Origin: Gammaproteobacteria bacterium
GTDB taxonomy: Bacteria > Pseudomonadota > Gammaproteobacteria > Enterobacterales > Alteromonadaceae
Length of the DNA: 24,658 bases
NCBI GenBank assembly: GCA_027484495.1
Contig: JAIXSW010000171.1
Span: 1 to 24,658, forward strand
Direction: 5' to 3'
How positions within the stretch are numbered: the stretch's first letter is position 1; each line of letters opens with the position of its first letter. Below the pieces are notes generated by a model, which was not told the origin of the DNA, did not search any database, and saw nothing but the letters and a program-made list of their open reading frames with translations. Shown here in pieces: positions 1 through 7,408 of the stretch. The translations under genes and the position numbers were made by a program.

Positions 1-266
1 GCATCGGCTTGATGATCGGTCAGACCGGCGCAATCTTCGGTCAAGGTACGCGGATATTTGGCCAGATCTTCATTTGCGCCAAATTGCATCGGATTAACAA
101 AAATCGACACGATCACGCGGTCGGCACGCTGCCTGGCTTCATCGACCAGCTTAAAATGGCCGGAGTGCAGATTGCCCATCGTCGGTACAAAGGCCACGGT
201 CTGACCGGCCTGGCGCCAGGCGCGAACTGTCGCGCGTAATACTTTAATATCAGAAATTACCAGCAT
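1..266 (-). CDS. panC: Pantoate--beta-alanine ligase PanC (5' part, cut by window edge)
   Basis: Joins pantoate and beta-alanine with ATP to make pantothenate, the vitamin B5 core of coenzyme A, in the cytosol. Only the first 88 codons are present; the reading frame stays open to the left edge. The ATG at 264-266 is preceded by GGGAG with a 7-base spacer. The translation carries the family's N-terminal ATP-binding signature VPTMGNLHSGH (about residues 28-38), followed by the conserved SIFVNPMQF block and a KYPRT motif, so the identity is clear although the enzyme is partial. It begins 15 bases after panB ends, on the same strand, so the two pantothenate genes are very probably translated from one message. 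Window truncation, not gene damage, explains the missing end. Confidence 0.95.
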   Translation of the reverse strand, partial: MLVISDIKVLRATVRAWRQAGQTVAFVPTMGNLHSGHFKLVDEARQRADRVIVSIFVNPMQFGANEDLAKYPRTLTEDCAGLTDHQAD

Positions 267-281
267 CTGCCGACTCCCGTA

Positions 282-1073
282 TCAGAAACTATGTTCAGGG
301 CCAGGAAAGGCCGCACTTTTCACATCCGCGACAAACTTGCTGATAGCTTTTTTGATGTCACCGGTTTCCTGTAGGAAGTTCTTCGAAAACTTCGGGATAT
401 AGCCGCTGCTGATCCCCAATAAGTCGTGCATCACTAGCACCTGACCGTCGGTGACTACACCGGCGCCGATGCCAATCACCGGGATCCGCAGTGCCAGACT
501 AATCCGTTCGGCCAGCAATGCCGGGATACATTCGACCACCAGCAGCTGACAACCCGCCTGTTCCAGCGCAATGGCCTGTTGCAGGATATGTTCAGCCGCA
601 GCATCGTCCCGGCCCTGCACTTTAAACCCGCCAAACACGTGAACGGATTGTGGCGTCAGACCAATGTGACCGCAGACCGGAACCCCACGTTCGGTCAGGG
701 CTTTAATGGTCGGTAACAGAAATTCACCGCCTTCCATTTTGACCATATTGGCGCCCGCTTGCATCATCGGCGTGACGTTGGCAAAGGCCTGCTCCATCGT
801 CGCATAGCTCATGAATGGCATGTCAGCAATGATGAAGGCTTGAGGGGCGCCGGCGCGGACGCAGCGAGTGTGGTAGGCGATTTGTTCGACCGTGACGGGC
901 AGGGTATCGGGCTGACCCTGCAGCACCATACCGAGTGAGTCGCCGACTAACAAAGTCTCGACGCCACTGTCGGCGAACAATTTGGCAAAGCTGGCGTCGT
1001 AGGCCGTCAGCATAGTGATCTTTTCGCCTTGCTGTTTCATTTTCAGCAAAGTTGCAGTGGTAATTTTCGCCAT
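282..1073 (-). CDS. panB: 3-methyl-2-oxobutanoate hydroxymethyltransferase PanB
   Basis: Transfers a hydroxymethyl group from methylene-tetrahydrofolate to 2-oxoisovalerate to give ketopantoate, the first step of pantothenate synthesis. The 263 residues match the family's usual length and TIM-barrel layout. Seen in the sequence: TAYDASFA near residue 23, the DSLGM metal-binding motif with Asp45, Asp84 in IADMPF, and Glu181 in VVECIP. These are the metal ligands and catalytic acid/base at the same numbering as the E. coli enzyme. A GAGAG stretch lies just upstream of the ATG. It sits between folK (92 bases upstream) and panC (15 bases downstream), a folate-linked neighbourhood that fits its cofactor need. 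No anomaly seen. Confidence 0.97.
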   Translation of the reverse strand: MAKITTATLLKMKQQGEKITMLTAYDASFAKLFADSGVETLLVGDSLGMVLQGQPDTLPVTVEQIAYHTRCVRAGAPQAFIIADMPFMSYATMEQAFANVTPMMQAGANMVKMEGGEFLLPTIKALTERGVPVCGHIGLTPQSVHVFGGFKVQGRDDAAAEHILQQAIALEQAGCQLLVVECIPALLAERISLALRIPVIGIGAGVVTDGQVLVMHDLLGISSGYIPKFSKNFLQETGDIKKAISKFVADVKSAAFPGPEHSF

Positions 1074-1165
1074 GATGCTCTCATCCGACCATTAAAAAAT
1101 CCGCGCGCAAGATGGCATATCCGGCAGCAGGCTGCAAGCATCCGGCCACACAAAACCCAGCCAGT

Positions 1166-1696
1166 TTAGTGCTGCGGTGCTGCCAGACCTGAAGTCAGAC
1201 CTGAAGTCAGACCTGAAGTCAAAATAGTCAGGCCGTTGCGCGGTACTTGTAAAGCAATCTCAGCCAGTGCGCCGAGGCCCGGAATAAGCAGCAGCGGCGC
1301 CAGTTCTAATAAAGGGTAGATCACAAATTCGCGTTGATGCAGGCCATAATGCGGCACTGTCAGCCGTGATGTCGCGAGGATCTCGTCACCGTACAGCAGG
1401 ATATCCAAATCCAAAGTGCGCGGACCCCAGCGTTCATCTTTACGTTGCCGGCCTTGTTCCAGCTCAATACGCTGTAACGCATCCAGTAATGTTTCCGCTG
1501 CTAATGTGGTATCGAGGGCAGCCACGGCATTGACATAATCGGGCTGGTCCTGTGGCCCCATCGGTTTGGAGCCATAAAAACTACTGACCGCCACCAGCCG
1601 GCTATCTGCTAACTGCGCCAGCGCAGTAACCGCGTGCTGCAGTTGTAATATAGGTTCTGCCAGATTGGCACCAAGGCCAATATAAACCCGGATCAT
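1166..1696 (-). CDS. folK: HPPK, 6-hydroxymethyl-dihydropterin pyrophosphokinase FolK
   Basis: Transfers pyrophosphate from ATP to 6-hydroxymethyl-7,8-dihydropterin in folate synthesis. The 176 residues contain the family landmarks: YIGLGANL at 5-12, a YGSKPMGPQDQPDYVNAV block at 41-58 that forms the pterin pocket, and RWGPRTLDLDILLY at 89-102 with the two metal-binding aspartates Asp96 and Asp98. The start codon overlaps the pcnB stop codon (ATGA, 1693-1696), showing translational coupling. The C-terminus is odd: a perfect 12-base tandem repeat, three copies, encodes repeated Thr-Ser-Gly-Leu units at residues 160-171 beyond the usual end of the conserved fold. The tail is probably not needed for catalysis. 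Confidence 0.96.
   Translation of the reverse strand: MIRVYIGLGANLAEPILQLQHAVTALAQLADSRLVAVSSFYGSKPMGPQDQPDYVNAVAALDTTLAAETLLDALQRIELEQGRQRKDERWGPRTLDLDILLYGDEILATSRLTVPHYGLHQREFVIYPLLELAPLLLIPGLGALAEIALQVPRNGLTILTSGLTSGLTSGLAAPQH
1185..1220 (-). repeat. 12-bp tandem repeat, three perfect copies, in the folK 3' end
   Basis: AGACCTGAAGTC (plus-strand reading) occurs three times back to back at 1185-1196, 1197-1208 and 1209-1220. Because the unit is a multiple of three, copy-number change adds or removes Thr-Ser-Gly-Leu units from the FolK tail without shifting the frame. This is a coding minisatellite; replication slippage is the likely origin. Confidence 0.95.
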
Positions 1697-3354
1697 GCCT
1701 GATCAGCGGCCGGTTTGCGGCGGACTGGTTTGCGTTTGCGCCGTGGTCTTTTCACGTCGACACCTTCTTTGCCCAAATGCAGCACCAGCTCTTCGCGCTC
1801 GGCGTCATCGGCATGGACAAATTGCTGCCACCACAAGGCCAGCTCAGCCAGTTGGCCACCTTCAGCTTTAGCGCGTAGCTGCATAAAATCAAAGGCGCCG
1901 CGGAATTTTGGTAATTCCATCAGTTTAAAGGCGCGACGGCCAGCACGTTTACTCAGACGGCCCTGCAGCGACCACAGGTCACGCACCACCAGCGTAAAGC
2001 GTTTTGGAATACCGATGGTCCGGACCAAATCATCCAGCACTTCAGTCATCGCGATATTCAGTGCGTCGATGTCATTGAGGCCGCTTTCAATCAACAGCGT
2101 CTGCATCCGCAGTTCGACCGGATACCACAGCAAAGCGGCGTAGATAAAGGCCGGAGTGACCGGTTTATCTTGTGCCACGCGCTCGTCGGTGTCCTGCAGT
2201 GCATTGGCGATCAGGCTAAACATTTTGCCTTCACTGTCTTGCTTCAGCACTTTATGCACTTGCGGCAGCAGCTGTTTCAGGATGCCAAGGTCACGCATCA
2301 TCACGAAGTTATCAAAGGCTTTACCGGCCATCAGTAATTTCAGTGATTCATCAAATAAACGTGCCGCCGGAATATTTTTCAGCAGGATCGCCAGTTCCGG
2401 GATCAGTGCCGCGGTCGTTGGCGCCAAATCCATGTTCAGTTTGGTGGCAAAGCGGATAGCCCGCAGGATGCGCACCGGATCTTCGCGATAGCGGGTTTCC
2501 GGGTCGCCAATCAGTTCGATTTTGCGTTGTTGGATGGCTTCAACACCATTGGCGAAATCGTAAATGGCAAAATCACGCACTGAGTAATACAGCGCATTAA
2601 TGCTGAAATCGCGACGCTCGGCGTCTTCTTCAATGGTGCCGTAAACGTTGTCGCGCAGGATCTGGCCATGATCAGAGCGTACGCCAGCCGGAATATTCTC
2701 ATCTTCTTCGCCACCGCTGTGATGGCCACGGAAAGTCGCTACTTCGATCACTTCACGGCCAAAGACCACATGCGCCAGCCGGAAGCGCCGGCCGATCAGC
2801 CGGCAATTTTTAAACACTGCGCGCACTTCATCCGGCGTCGCATTGGTCACTACATCAAAATCTTTTGGGATCAGGCCCAGCAGCAGGTCACGGATACAAC
2901 CGCCAACCAAATAGGCTTCAAAACCTGCATCGTTTAAGCGATACAGCACCTTGAGGGCATTTGGGCTGATGTCTTTACGCGAAATGCTGTGCTGGTCGCG
3001 GGAAATCACGCGCAGTGCAGGTAAAACGGTGGATTGATGATCCGGATTCAGTTTCGGTCCCAGATTGCTGCTGTCGCGACGCGGCCTTGGTGAGTCATAA
3101 CGCGGGCGATCTGTACTGCTTGCTGCAGCGCGTGGACCATCCTGACGTTGATTGTCGTAGCGCTCGCGCGGCGGGCGGCCTGGCCGTGGAGAGTCGTTAC
3201 GGCTGTATTCCGCATTGGTGCGGCGAGGGCGGCGCTCTGCAGCCGCGGCGGCAGGTTCCGGCTGCGTTTCAGTCTGTTCCACCACGGCTTCAGTGATGGC
3301 CTTGGCTTTTTTGCCGGTCAGCTTGCGACAAAAATCTAACACTCTGGAAATAAT
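1693..3354 (-). CDS. pcnB: Poly(A) polymerase I PcnB, probable ATT start codon
   Basis: Adds 3' poly(A) tails to RNA, promoting decay by exonucleases; it belongs to the class II nucleotidyltransferases shared with CCA-adding enzymes. Seen: LVGGCIRDLLLG, the catalytic DFD at about 165-167, GRRFRLAHVVF (the form typical of PAP rather than CCA enzymes), RRDFSINALYY, and a Lys/Arg-rich C-terminal tail. Start choice: a GTG lies at 3342, but its spacing to the AAGGAG at 3362-3367 is 19 bases. An in-frame ATT at 3354 has a 7-base spacer and gives M-I-S-R-V-L-D-F-C-R-K, which aligns with the E. coli start M-F-T-R-V-A-N-F-C-R-K. E. coli pcnB is known to start at AUU. Length is then 553 residues, longer than E. 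coli's because of an Arg/Pro/Ser-rich insert at about 40-98. It overlaps folK by 4 bases and probably heads the folK-panB-panC operon. Confidence 0.96.
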   Translation of the reverse strand: MISRVLDFCRKLTGKKAKAITEAVVEQTETQPEPAAAAAERRPRRTNAEYSRNDSPRPGRPPRERYDNQRQDGPRAAASSTDRPRYDSPRPRRDSSNLGPKLNPDHQSTVLPALRVISRDQHSISRKDISPNALKVLYRLNDAGFEAYLVGGCIRDLLLGLIPKDFDVVTNATPDEVRAVFKNCRLIGRRFRLAHVVFGREVIEVATFRGHHSGGEEDENIPAGVRSDHGQILRDNVYGTIEEDAERRDFSINALYYSVRDFAIYDFANGVEAIQQRKIELIGDPETRYREDPVRILRAIRFATKLNMDLAPTTAALIPELAILLKNIPAARLFDESLKLLMAGKAFDNFVMMRDLGILKQLLPQVHKVLKQDSEGKMFSLIANALQDTDERVAQDKPVTPAFIYAALLWYPVELRMQTLLIESGLNDIDALNIAMTEVLDDLVRTIGIPKRFTLVVRDLWSLQGRLSKRAGRRAFKLMELPKFRGAFDFMQLRAKAEGGQLAELALWWQQFVHADDAEREELVLHLGKEGVDVKRPRRKRKPVRRKPAADQA

Positions 3355-3361
3355 GGCCTTT

Positions 3362-3367
3362 CTCCTT
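3362..3367 (-). promoter_or_regulatory. Ribosome-binding site that selects the ATT start of pcnB
   Basis: AAGGAG on the minus strand is a strong Shine-Dalgarno sequence. It is 7 bases from the ATT at 3352-3354 and 19 bases from the GTG at 3340-3342. Only the ATT is at normal spacing. Confidence 0.8.
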
Positions 3368-3471
3368 GAAAGAACGGTATTGGCTTGGTGAGTTGCGGCG
3401 GCAGATCCCGGCAGTCAATTCCGGCGAAAATCGGACTTTAATGCAGCCGGTTGCCGGTCACCTGACAGGCG

Positions 3472-3497
3472 AAAAAAAATTGGCGTTATGATAACGC
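3472..3497 (-). terminator. Rho-independent terminator after gluQRS
   Basis: Read on the minus strand, GCGTTA-TCA-TAACGC (3497 to 3483) forms a perfect 6-bp stem with a 3-base loop. It is followed by CAA and then eight T residues (3479 to 3472). It lies about 58 bases after the gluQRS stop codon and separates dksA-gluQRS from pcnB. The stem is short, so termination may be partial. Confidence 0.65.
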
Positions 3498-3554
3498 AGG
3501 CTGGTGAAAAAATGAATGAAAATACCGGGCAGGGCGTGAATCTGCGACGGCCTG

Positions 3555-4460
3555 TCAGTTAAAACTGTCGATCTGGATTTCACCCTGCCGTGGGACTGCG
3601 CTGTTTTGCCAGTGTGCTAAGGCGAATTGCAGCAATTCAGCGACAGGTAAGCGCGTGGCATCTGGTGGTACGGGCTGTCCTAAAAACTGTAAAGCGGCGG
3701 TTAAAGACTGCGCCGGTGCAAAACGGCGGATGTCGGTGGCATGATTTTGTTTACTGAGTTTGTGACCCGGTGCTGTGACCGCAAGAGGCAAATGACCGTA
3801 AACCGGCACCGGCGCGCCAAATGCGCGGCATAGCGCTTGTTGGCGCGGCGTCATCTGTAACAGGTCAGCACCGCGGATCACTTCGCTGATGTGCTGCTCG
3901 ATGTCGTCAATCACCACCACCCACTGGTAAGCAAACAAACCGTCGCGGCGTTTGATGATGTAATCTTCAACAGCAAGTGTGGCCGGGATCCTTTGGGGGC
4001 CGGCGAATAAATCAGTAAAATCAGTCGCTACATCAACGGCATGCAGTCGCCAGGCTAATGGTCCATCCTGTCCGCTGCTAAGCCTTAAAGTCTGGCAATT
4101 GCCATCATAGAGGCCGCCTAAACCAGCAATGCGGGCGCGGTTACACTGGCAGCCGTACAGCCGTTGCTGCTGTTGGAATTGTTCGAAATAATGTTGATAT
4201 AGATCGAGCCGCTGGCTTTGCCAGACGACGCTGTCGTCCCAGCACAGCCCAAATTGTTCCAGCGTGCGCAGGATCTCGCTATCAGCGCCTGGCACTGTAC
4301 GGGGCGTGTCGATATCTTCGATGCGAACCAGCCATTGACCGGCCTGAGATTTGGCGTGCAGGTAACTGCCGACGGCGGCTACCAAAGAGCCGAAATGCAA
4401 AGGGCCGGATGGCGATGGCGCAAACCGGCCCCTGATACAGGAGAATTCAGCGGTCATCAT
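3555..4460 (-). CDS. gluQ: Glutamyl-queuosine tRNA(Asp) synthetase GluQRS
   Basis: A truncated glutamyl-tRNA synthetase paralogue that attaches glutamate to queuosine in the anticodon of tRNA(Asp), without tRNA-charging anticodon domains. The 301 residues fit the short form. Seen: GRFAPSPSGPLHFGSL at 11-26 (class I synthetase HIGH-type motif), RIEDIDTPR at 46-54, zinc ligands Cys104, Cys106, Tyr118 and Cys122, and the KMSKS-type loop HKLSK near 233-237. Its ATG shares one base with the dksA TAA (TAATG), so it is translationally coupled to dksA, the arrangement known in E. coli. A second ATG one codon later is an equally possible start. No damage seen. Confidence 0.96.
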   Translation of the reverse strand: MMTAEFSCIRGRFAPSPSGPLHFGSLVAAVGSYLHAKSQAGQWLVRIEDIDTPRTVPGADSEILRTLEQFGLCWDDSVVWQSQRLDLYQHYFEQFQQQQRLYGCQCNRARIAGLGGLYDGNCQTLRLSSGQDGPLAWRLHAVDVATDFTDLFAGPQRIPATLAVEDYIIKRRDGLFAYQWVVVIDDIEQHISEVIRGADLLQMTPRQQALCRAFGAPVPVYGHLPLAVTAPGHKLSKQNHATDIRRFAPAQSLTAALQFLGQPVPPDATRLPVAELLQFALAHWQNSAVPRQGEIQIDSFN

Positions 4461-4909
4461 TAACCGCCGAGTTGTTTTTCCTTGATCTCTGCCAGCGTCT
4501 TACAATCGATACACTGGTCAGCCGTTGGACGGGCTTCCAGACGTTTAATACCGATTTCGATGCCACAGGTATCACAGAAACCGAAATCTTCGTCTTCGAT
4601 TTTCTGTAAGGTTTTCTCAATCTTTTTCAGCAGTTTACGTTCACGATCCCGTGCACGCAGTTCCAGACTGAACTCTTCTTCCTGCGCCGCGCGGTCCACT
4701 GGATCCGGGAAGTTTGCAGCTTCATCGGCCATATGGTTTTTCGTGCGGTCTACTTCTTCACGCAGCTGCTGACGCCAGGCGTCGAGAATTTTGCGGAAAT
4801 GTTCCAGCTGCTTCGGGTTCATGTACTCTTCGCCCGGCGCTTCCTGATAAGGCAGTACGCCAGCCATGGCCAACAGGCCGAGAGATTTGGTAGTTTTGCC
4901 TTCTGGCAT
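4460..4909 (-). CDS. dksA: RNA polymerase-binding transcription factor DksA
   Basis: Binds the secondary channel of RNA polymerase and, with ppGpp, lowers rRNA promoter activity and raises amino-acid biosynthesis promoters. The chosen ATG (4907-4909) gives 149 residues, close to the 151 of E. coli. It has AGGAG with a 7-base spacer and starts directly at the conserved N-terminal segment. The longer frame beginning at 4939 would add ten unconserved residues and run through this ribosome-binding site. Seen: PGEEYMN near 25-31, the coiled-coil tip DPVD with Asp69 and Asp72 (E. coli Asp71/Asp74), and a four-cysteine zinc finger, Cys112, Cys115, Cys133, Cys136. It is the first gene of a dksA-gluQRS operon. 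Confidence 0.97.
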   Translation of the reverse strand: MPEGKTTKSLGLLAMAGVLPYQEAPGEEYMNPKQLEHFRKILDAWRQQLREEVDRTKNHMADEAANFPDPVDRAAQEEEFSLELRARDRERKLLKKIEKTLQKIEDEDFGFCDTCGIEIGIKRLEARPTADQCIDCKTLAEIKEKQLGG

Positions 4910-4953
4910 GGTAGTCTCCTGTATAACAGTGCCAAGCAAAAAGATGGCGGCTA

Positions 4954-4982
4954 TTGATAGCAGAATATCGGCACCATCGCAA
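4954..4982 (-). promoter_or_regulatory. Possible sigma-70 promoter for dksA
   Basis: On the minus strand TTGCGA (4982-4977) and TATCAA (4959-4954) are separated by exactly 17 bases, and a TG dinucleotide precedes the -10 box (TGC-TATCAA), giving an extended -10 look. Transcription would start about 35-40 bases before the dksA ATG. This is a by-eye match only. Confidence 0.4.
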
Positions 4983-5134
4983 TCACATTAAAAAAGCCGC
5001 GGAAGTATACAGACAGACCATGACTTCGTCACCCGGTTCTGCTGCTTTTGCAGCAATAGCTGCAGAATTTTCCGCCATTTTCCGGCGTGAAACCGCAAAA
5101 TGGGGCGGCACAATAACAGAAAATCGGAGACAGT

Positions 5135-5935
5135 ATGGAGATTTGGTGGGCTTTTTTAATTCTTGGTGCAGTTGTGGGCTTTGTTGCCGGCTTGCTGGGC
5201 GTGGGGGGCGGCGCCATTATGGTGCCGGTTTTGACCAGTTTATTTGTTACCCTGAATTTTTTACCTGAGCATTTGTTACATATGGCGCTGGCAACGTCGA
5301 TGGCATCGATCATCCTGACCAGTGTCGCCAGCGCGCGGACCCACCAAAAACATCAGGCAGTGTTGTGGCCGGTGGTGCGGCTGATGAGTGCGGGCATTGT
5401 ATTGGGGACTTTTGGCGCAACTTTTATTGCCTCCTTGCTGCCAACCTTGCCGCTGGCAATTTTTTTCAGCTGTTTTATGGCCTACGTCGCGCTGCAATTA
5501 TTGCTGAATATCAAACCAAAACCCAGCCGTGGCTTGCCAGGCGCACTGGGGATGACAGCAACAGGCGTTGGTATCGGCGGCATTTCCGCGCTGGTGGCGA
5601 TTGGCGGTGGTTCACTGACCGTGCCGTTTCTGACCTGGTGTAATGTGCGGGTGCAGCAGGCGATTGGCACTTCTGCTGCCATCGGCCTGCCAATCGCGCT
5701 CAGTGGCAGTATTGGTTATGCGGTCGCCGGCTGGGAGCAGGTCGGCTTGCCACAGTTCAGTCTTGGTTATATTTACCTGCCCGCCGTGTTGTTGATTTCT
5801 GCGGTCAGTTTTTTTACCGCGCCGCTGGGGGCCAGACTGGCGCACCAGCTGCCGGTCGCAACGTTAAAGAAGATTTTTGCCCTGTTATTGCTGGGGCTGA
5901 GTGCAAAAATGCTGCATACGATACTGGGCAGCTGA
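5135..5935 (+). CDS. TSUP (TauE/SafE) family membrane permease
   Basis: Members of this family move sulfite, sulfoacetate, sulfate or related small anions across the inner membrane; the substrate here cannot be told from sequence. The 266 residues are almost wholly hydrophobic, with about eight predicted membrane helices in two inverted-repeat halves. Each half carries the glycine-rich signature: GLLGVGGGAIMVPVL at 19-33 and GIGGISALVAIGGGSLTVPFL around 146-166. A CGGAGAC ribosome-binding site lies just before the ATG. It is transcribed away from dksA across a 225-base gap and sits where E. coli has other genes. No neighbour links it to sulfur metabolism. Confidence 0.9.
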   Translation: MEIWWAFLILGAVVGFVAGLLGVGGGAIMVPVLTSLFVTLNFLPEHLLHMALATSMASIILTSVASARTHQKHQAVLWPVVRLMSAGIVLGTFGATFIASLLPTLPLAIFFSCFMAYVALQLLLNIKPKPSRGLPGALGMTATGVGIGGISALVAIGGGSLTVPFLTWCNVRVQQAIGTSAAIGLPIALSGSIGYAVAGWEQVGLPQFSLGYIYLPAVLLISAVSFFTAPLGARLAHQLPVATLKKIFALLLLGLSAKMLHTILGS

Positions 5936-6042
5936 ATGCGCTGACGGTTGAGCGCGGTCGCGATGTTGCCCGCTGTTTTGTCAGCGTGGCGCTGTGATAC
6001 ACTCGGCGCATAGCAGTGTTTGTTCCGAATTAGAGGTTTGTT

Positions 6043-7341
6043 ATGTCTGAACTGTTACAGATCCAAATCAGCAGTGTCGCTGCTGACCTTCGTTTTGGCA
6101 AAAATCCATTATTAACGCCGACGGCTGATGGCTATCAAATCCACCAGGTCGGCACTGATACACTCAGACAAATTCAAAAAGCGGGCCGTTCCTTAGATGG
6201 TCTGGGTGCGCAAGCAGTGCAATTGGCCGGCGAAGGCTGGACTTTGGACAAGCAATGGGCCTTTTATCAGGGCTTTTGCAGCGCGAAAAAACTCGGTGGC
6301 GTGCACTGGACTGGTGACGAAACCACCGTCGCGCAACTGGTCGCTTTGCAACAGTGTTTTGCCTGGGCAAAAAAACAAACCAATGCTGCGCCGGAAGATC
6401 TCTATCCGGAAAAACTCTGCCATGAGGCCGTCGAATTTATCAGTGCTGTCGCCGGCAGCAGCAACGTCAGTCATCGCATCATCAGCGGCGATGCATTGCT
6501 CAGCGAAGGCTGGATTGGTGTACATGCCGTGGGCCGCGGCAGCGACCGCGCGCCTGCCATCTTAGTGCTGGATTTTAATCCAACCGGCAACAGCAATGCG
6601 CCTGTGGCGGCAGCGTTGGTCGGCAAAGGCATTACTTTTGACAGCGGCGGTTATTCGATTAAAGCGTCTGAAGGCATGCTGACAATGAAATGCGATATGG
6701 GCGGCGCTGCTACTGTTACTGCGGCGCTGGCGCTGGCTATCACGCAAGGTCTGAACAGCCGCGTACAGCTGATTTTGTGCTGTGCCGAGAACCTGATCAA
6801 CGGCCGCGCCTTTAAACTCGGTGATATCCTGACTTACAAAAACGGTGTGACGGTCGAAATCGTCAACACCGACGCAGAAGGCCGCTTAGTGCTGGCTGAT
6901 GGTCTGCAAATCGCCGCGGCTTCTGGTGCGGGCCTGGTCATTGATGCGGCGACGTTAACCGGTGCTGCGATGATGGCGGTCGGAACGGAATATAATGCGA
7001 TTTTTGGCCTGGATAAGGCGTTGCAACAGCGCGTGCTGGGTTATGCCAATACGGTGGCAGAACCAGCGTGGCCACTGCCGCTGGAACGCTGGCATCAGCA
7101 ACAATGTCCGTCAGCGTATGCGGATACGGCCAACAGCCGTCCGGTCAAAGGTGGCGGCACCGGTGGTGCCAGTAATGCCGCCGGTTTCCTCAGCCGTTTT
7201 GTTGGTAACGACGGGGCCGGCTGGTTGCATGTCGACCTGGCGGCCGCATTCCAGGGTTCTGCGAATGGGTTCTGGGGCGCTGGCGCGACCGGCACCGGCA
7301 TCCGCTTGATCGCAGAAACGCTGCTGCGCGAGACCGCCTGA
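6043..7341 (+). CDS. pepB: M17 leucyl aminopeptidase family, peptidase B type
   Basis: A two-metal cytosolic aminopeptidase that removes N-terminal residues from short peptides. At 432 residues with a short N-terminal domain it resembles E. coli PepB (427 residues) rather than PepA. Seen: the start region with LDGLGAQAVQLAGEGW (close to PepB), HAVGRGS near 161-167, KGITFDSGGYSIK at 195-207 (Lys195, Asp200, Lys207), MKCDMGG with Asp218, and the M17 signature NTDAEGRLVLADGL at 275-288 (Asp277, Glu279, Arg281). All metal and catalytic residues expected for the family are present. TTAGAGGTTTGTT precedes the ATG. A strong hairpin with a T-run follows the stop codon, so it is likely a single-gene unit or the end of one. 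Confidence 0.93.
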   Translation: MSELLQIQISSVAADLRFGKNPLLTPTADGYQIHQVGTDTLRQIQKAGRSLDGLGAQAVQLAGEGWTLDKQWAFYQGFCSAKKLGGVHWTGDETTVAQLVALQQCFAWAKKQTNAAPEDLYPEKLCHEAVEFISAVAGSSNVSHRIISGDALLSEGWIGVHAVGRGSDRAPAILVLDFNPTGNSNAPVAAALVGKGITFDSGGYSIKASEGMLTMKCDMGGAATVTAALALAITQGLNSRVQLILCCAENLINGRAFKLGDILTYKNGVTVEIVNTDAEGRLVLADGLQIAAASGAGLVIDAATLTGAAMMAVGTEYNAIFGLDKALQQRVLGYANTVAEPAWPLPLERWHQQQCPSAYADTANSRPVKGGGTGGASNAAGFLSRFVGNDGAGWLHVDLAAAFQGSANGFWGAGATGTGIRLIAETLLRETA

Positions 7342-7348
7342 TACAAAT

Positions 7349-7389
7349 GGCTGCGAAGCTGCCCGCGCAGCATCGCAGCCAGCATTTTT
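7349..7389 (+). terminator. Strong hairpin with T-run between pepB and hrpB
   Basis: GGCTGCGA (7349-7356) pairs perfectly with TCGCAGCC (7373-7380). Inside, after one A-A mismatch, GCTGC (7358-7362) pairs with GCAGC (7367-7371) around a CCGC loop. Four bases later comes TTTTT (7385-7389). This looks like a rho-independent terminator for pepB. It ends only 19 bases before the hrpB start codon, so it could also act as an attenuator for hrpB-mrcB. Confidence 0.72.
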
Positions 7390-7408
7390 CTTACTGACAC
7401 GGACTGCC

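Noticed and set aside
1074..1165. REP-type element between folK and panB
   Set aside because: GCCGGAT appears twice, but in direct orientation. No stable hairpin of REP form is made, and there is no other copy in the window.
1185..1220. CRISPR-like repeat array
   Set aside because: The copies are directly adjacent 12-base units with no spacers and lie inside the folK reading frame.
1715..2143. Long plus-strand open frame opposite the 3' end of pcnB
   Set aside because: It lies antisense to well-conserved pcnB codons, its product is Ser/Arg-rich low-complexity sequence with no family pattern, and no ribosome-binding site is seen. It is a shadow of the real gene.
4910..4939. Ten-residue N-terminal extension of DksA from an upstream start at 4939
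   Set aside because: The extension is not found in DksA and would be encoded across the AGGAG ribosome-binding site of the conserved start at 4909.
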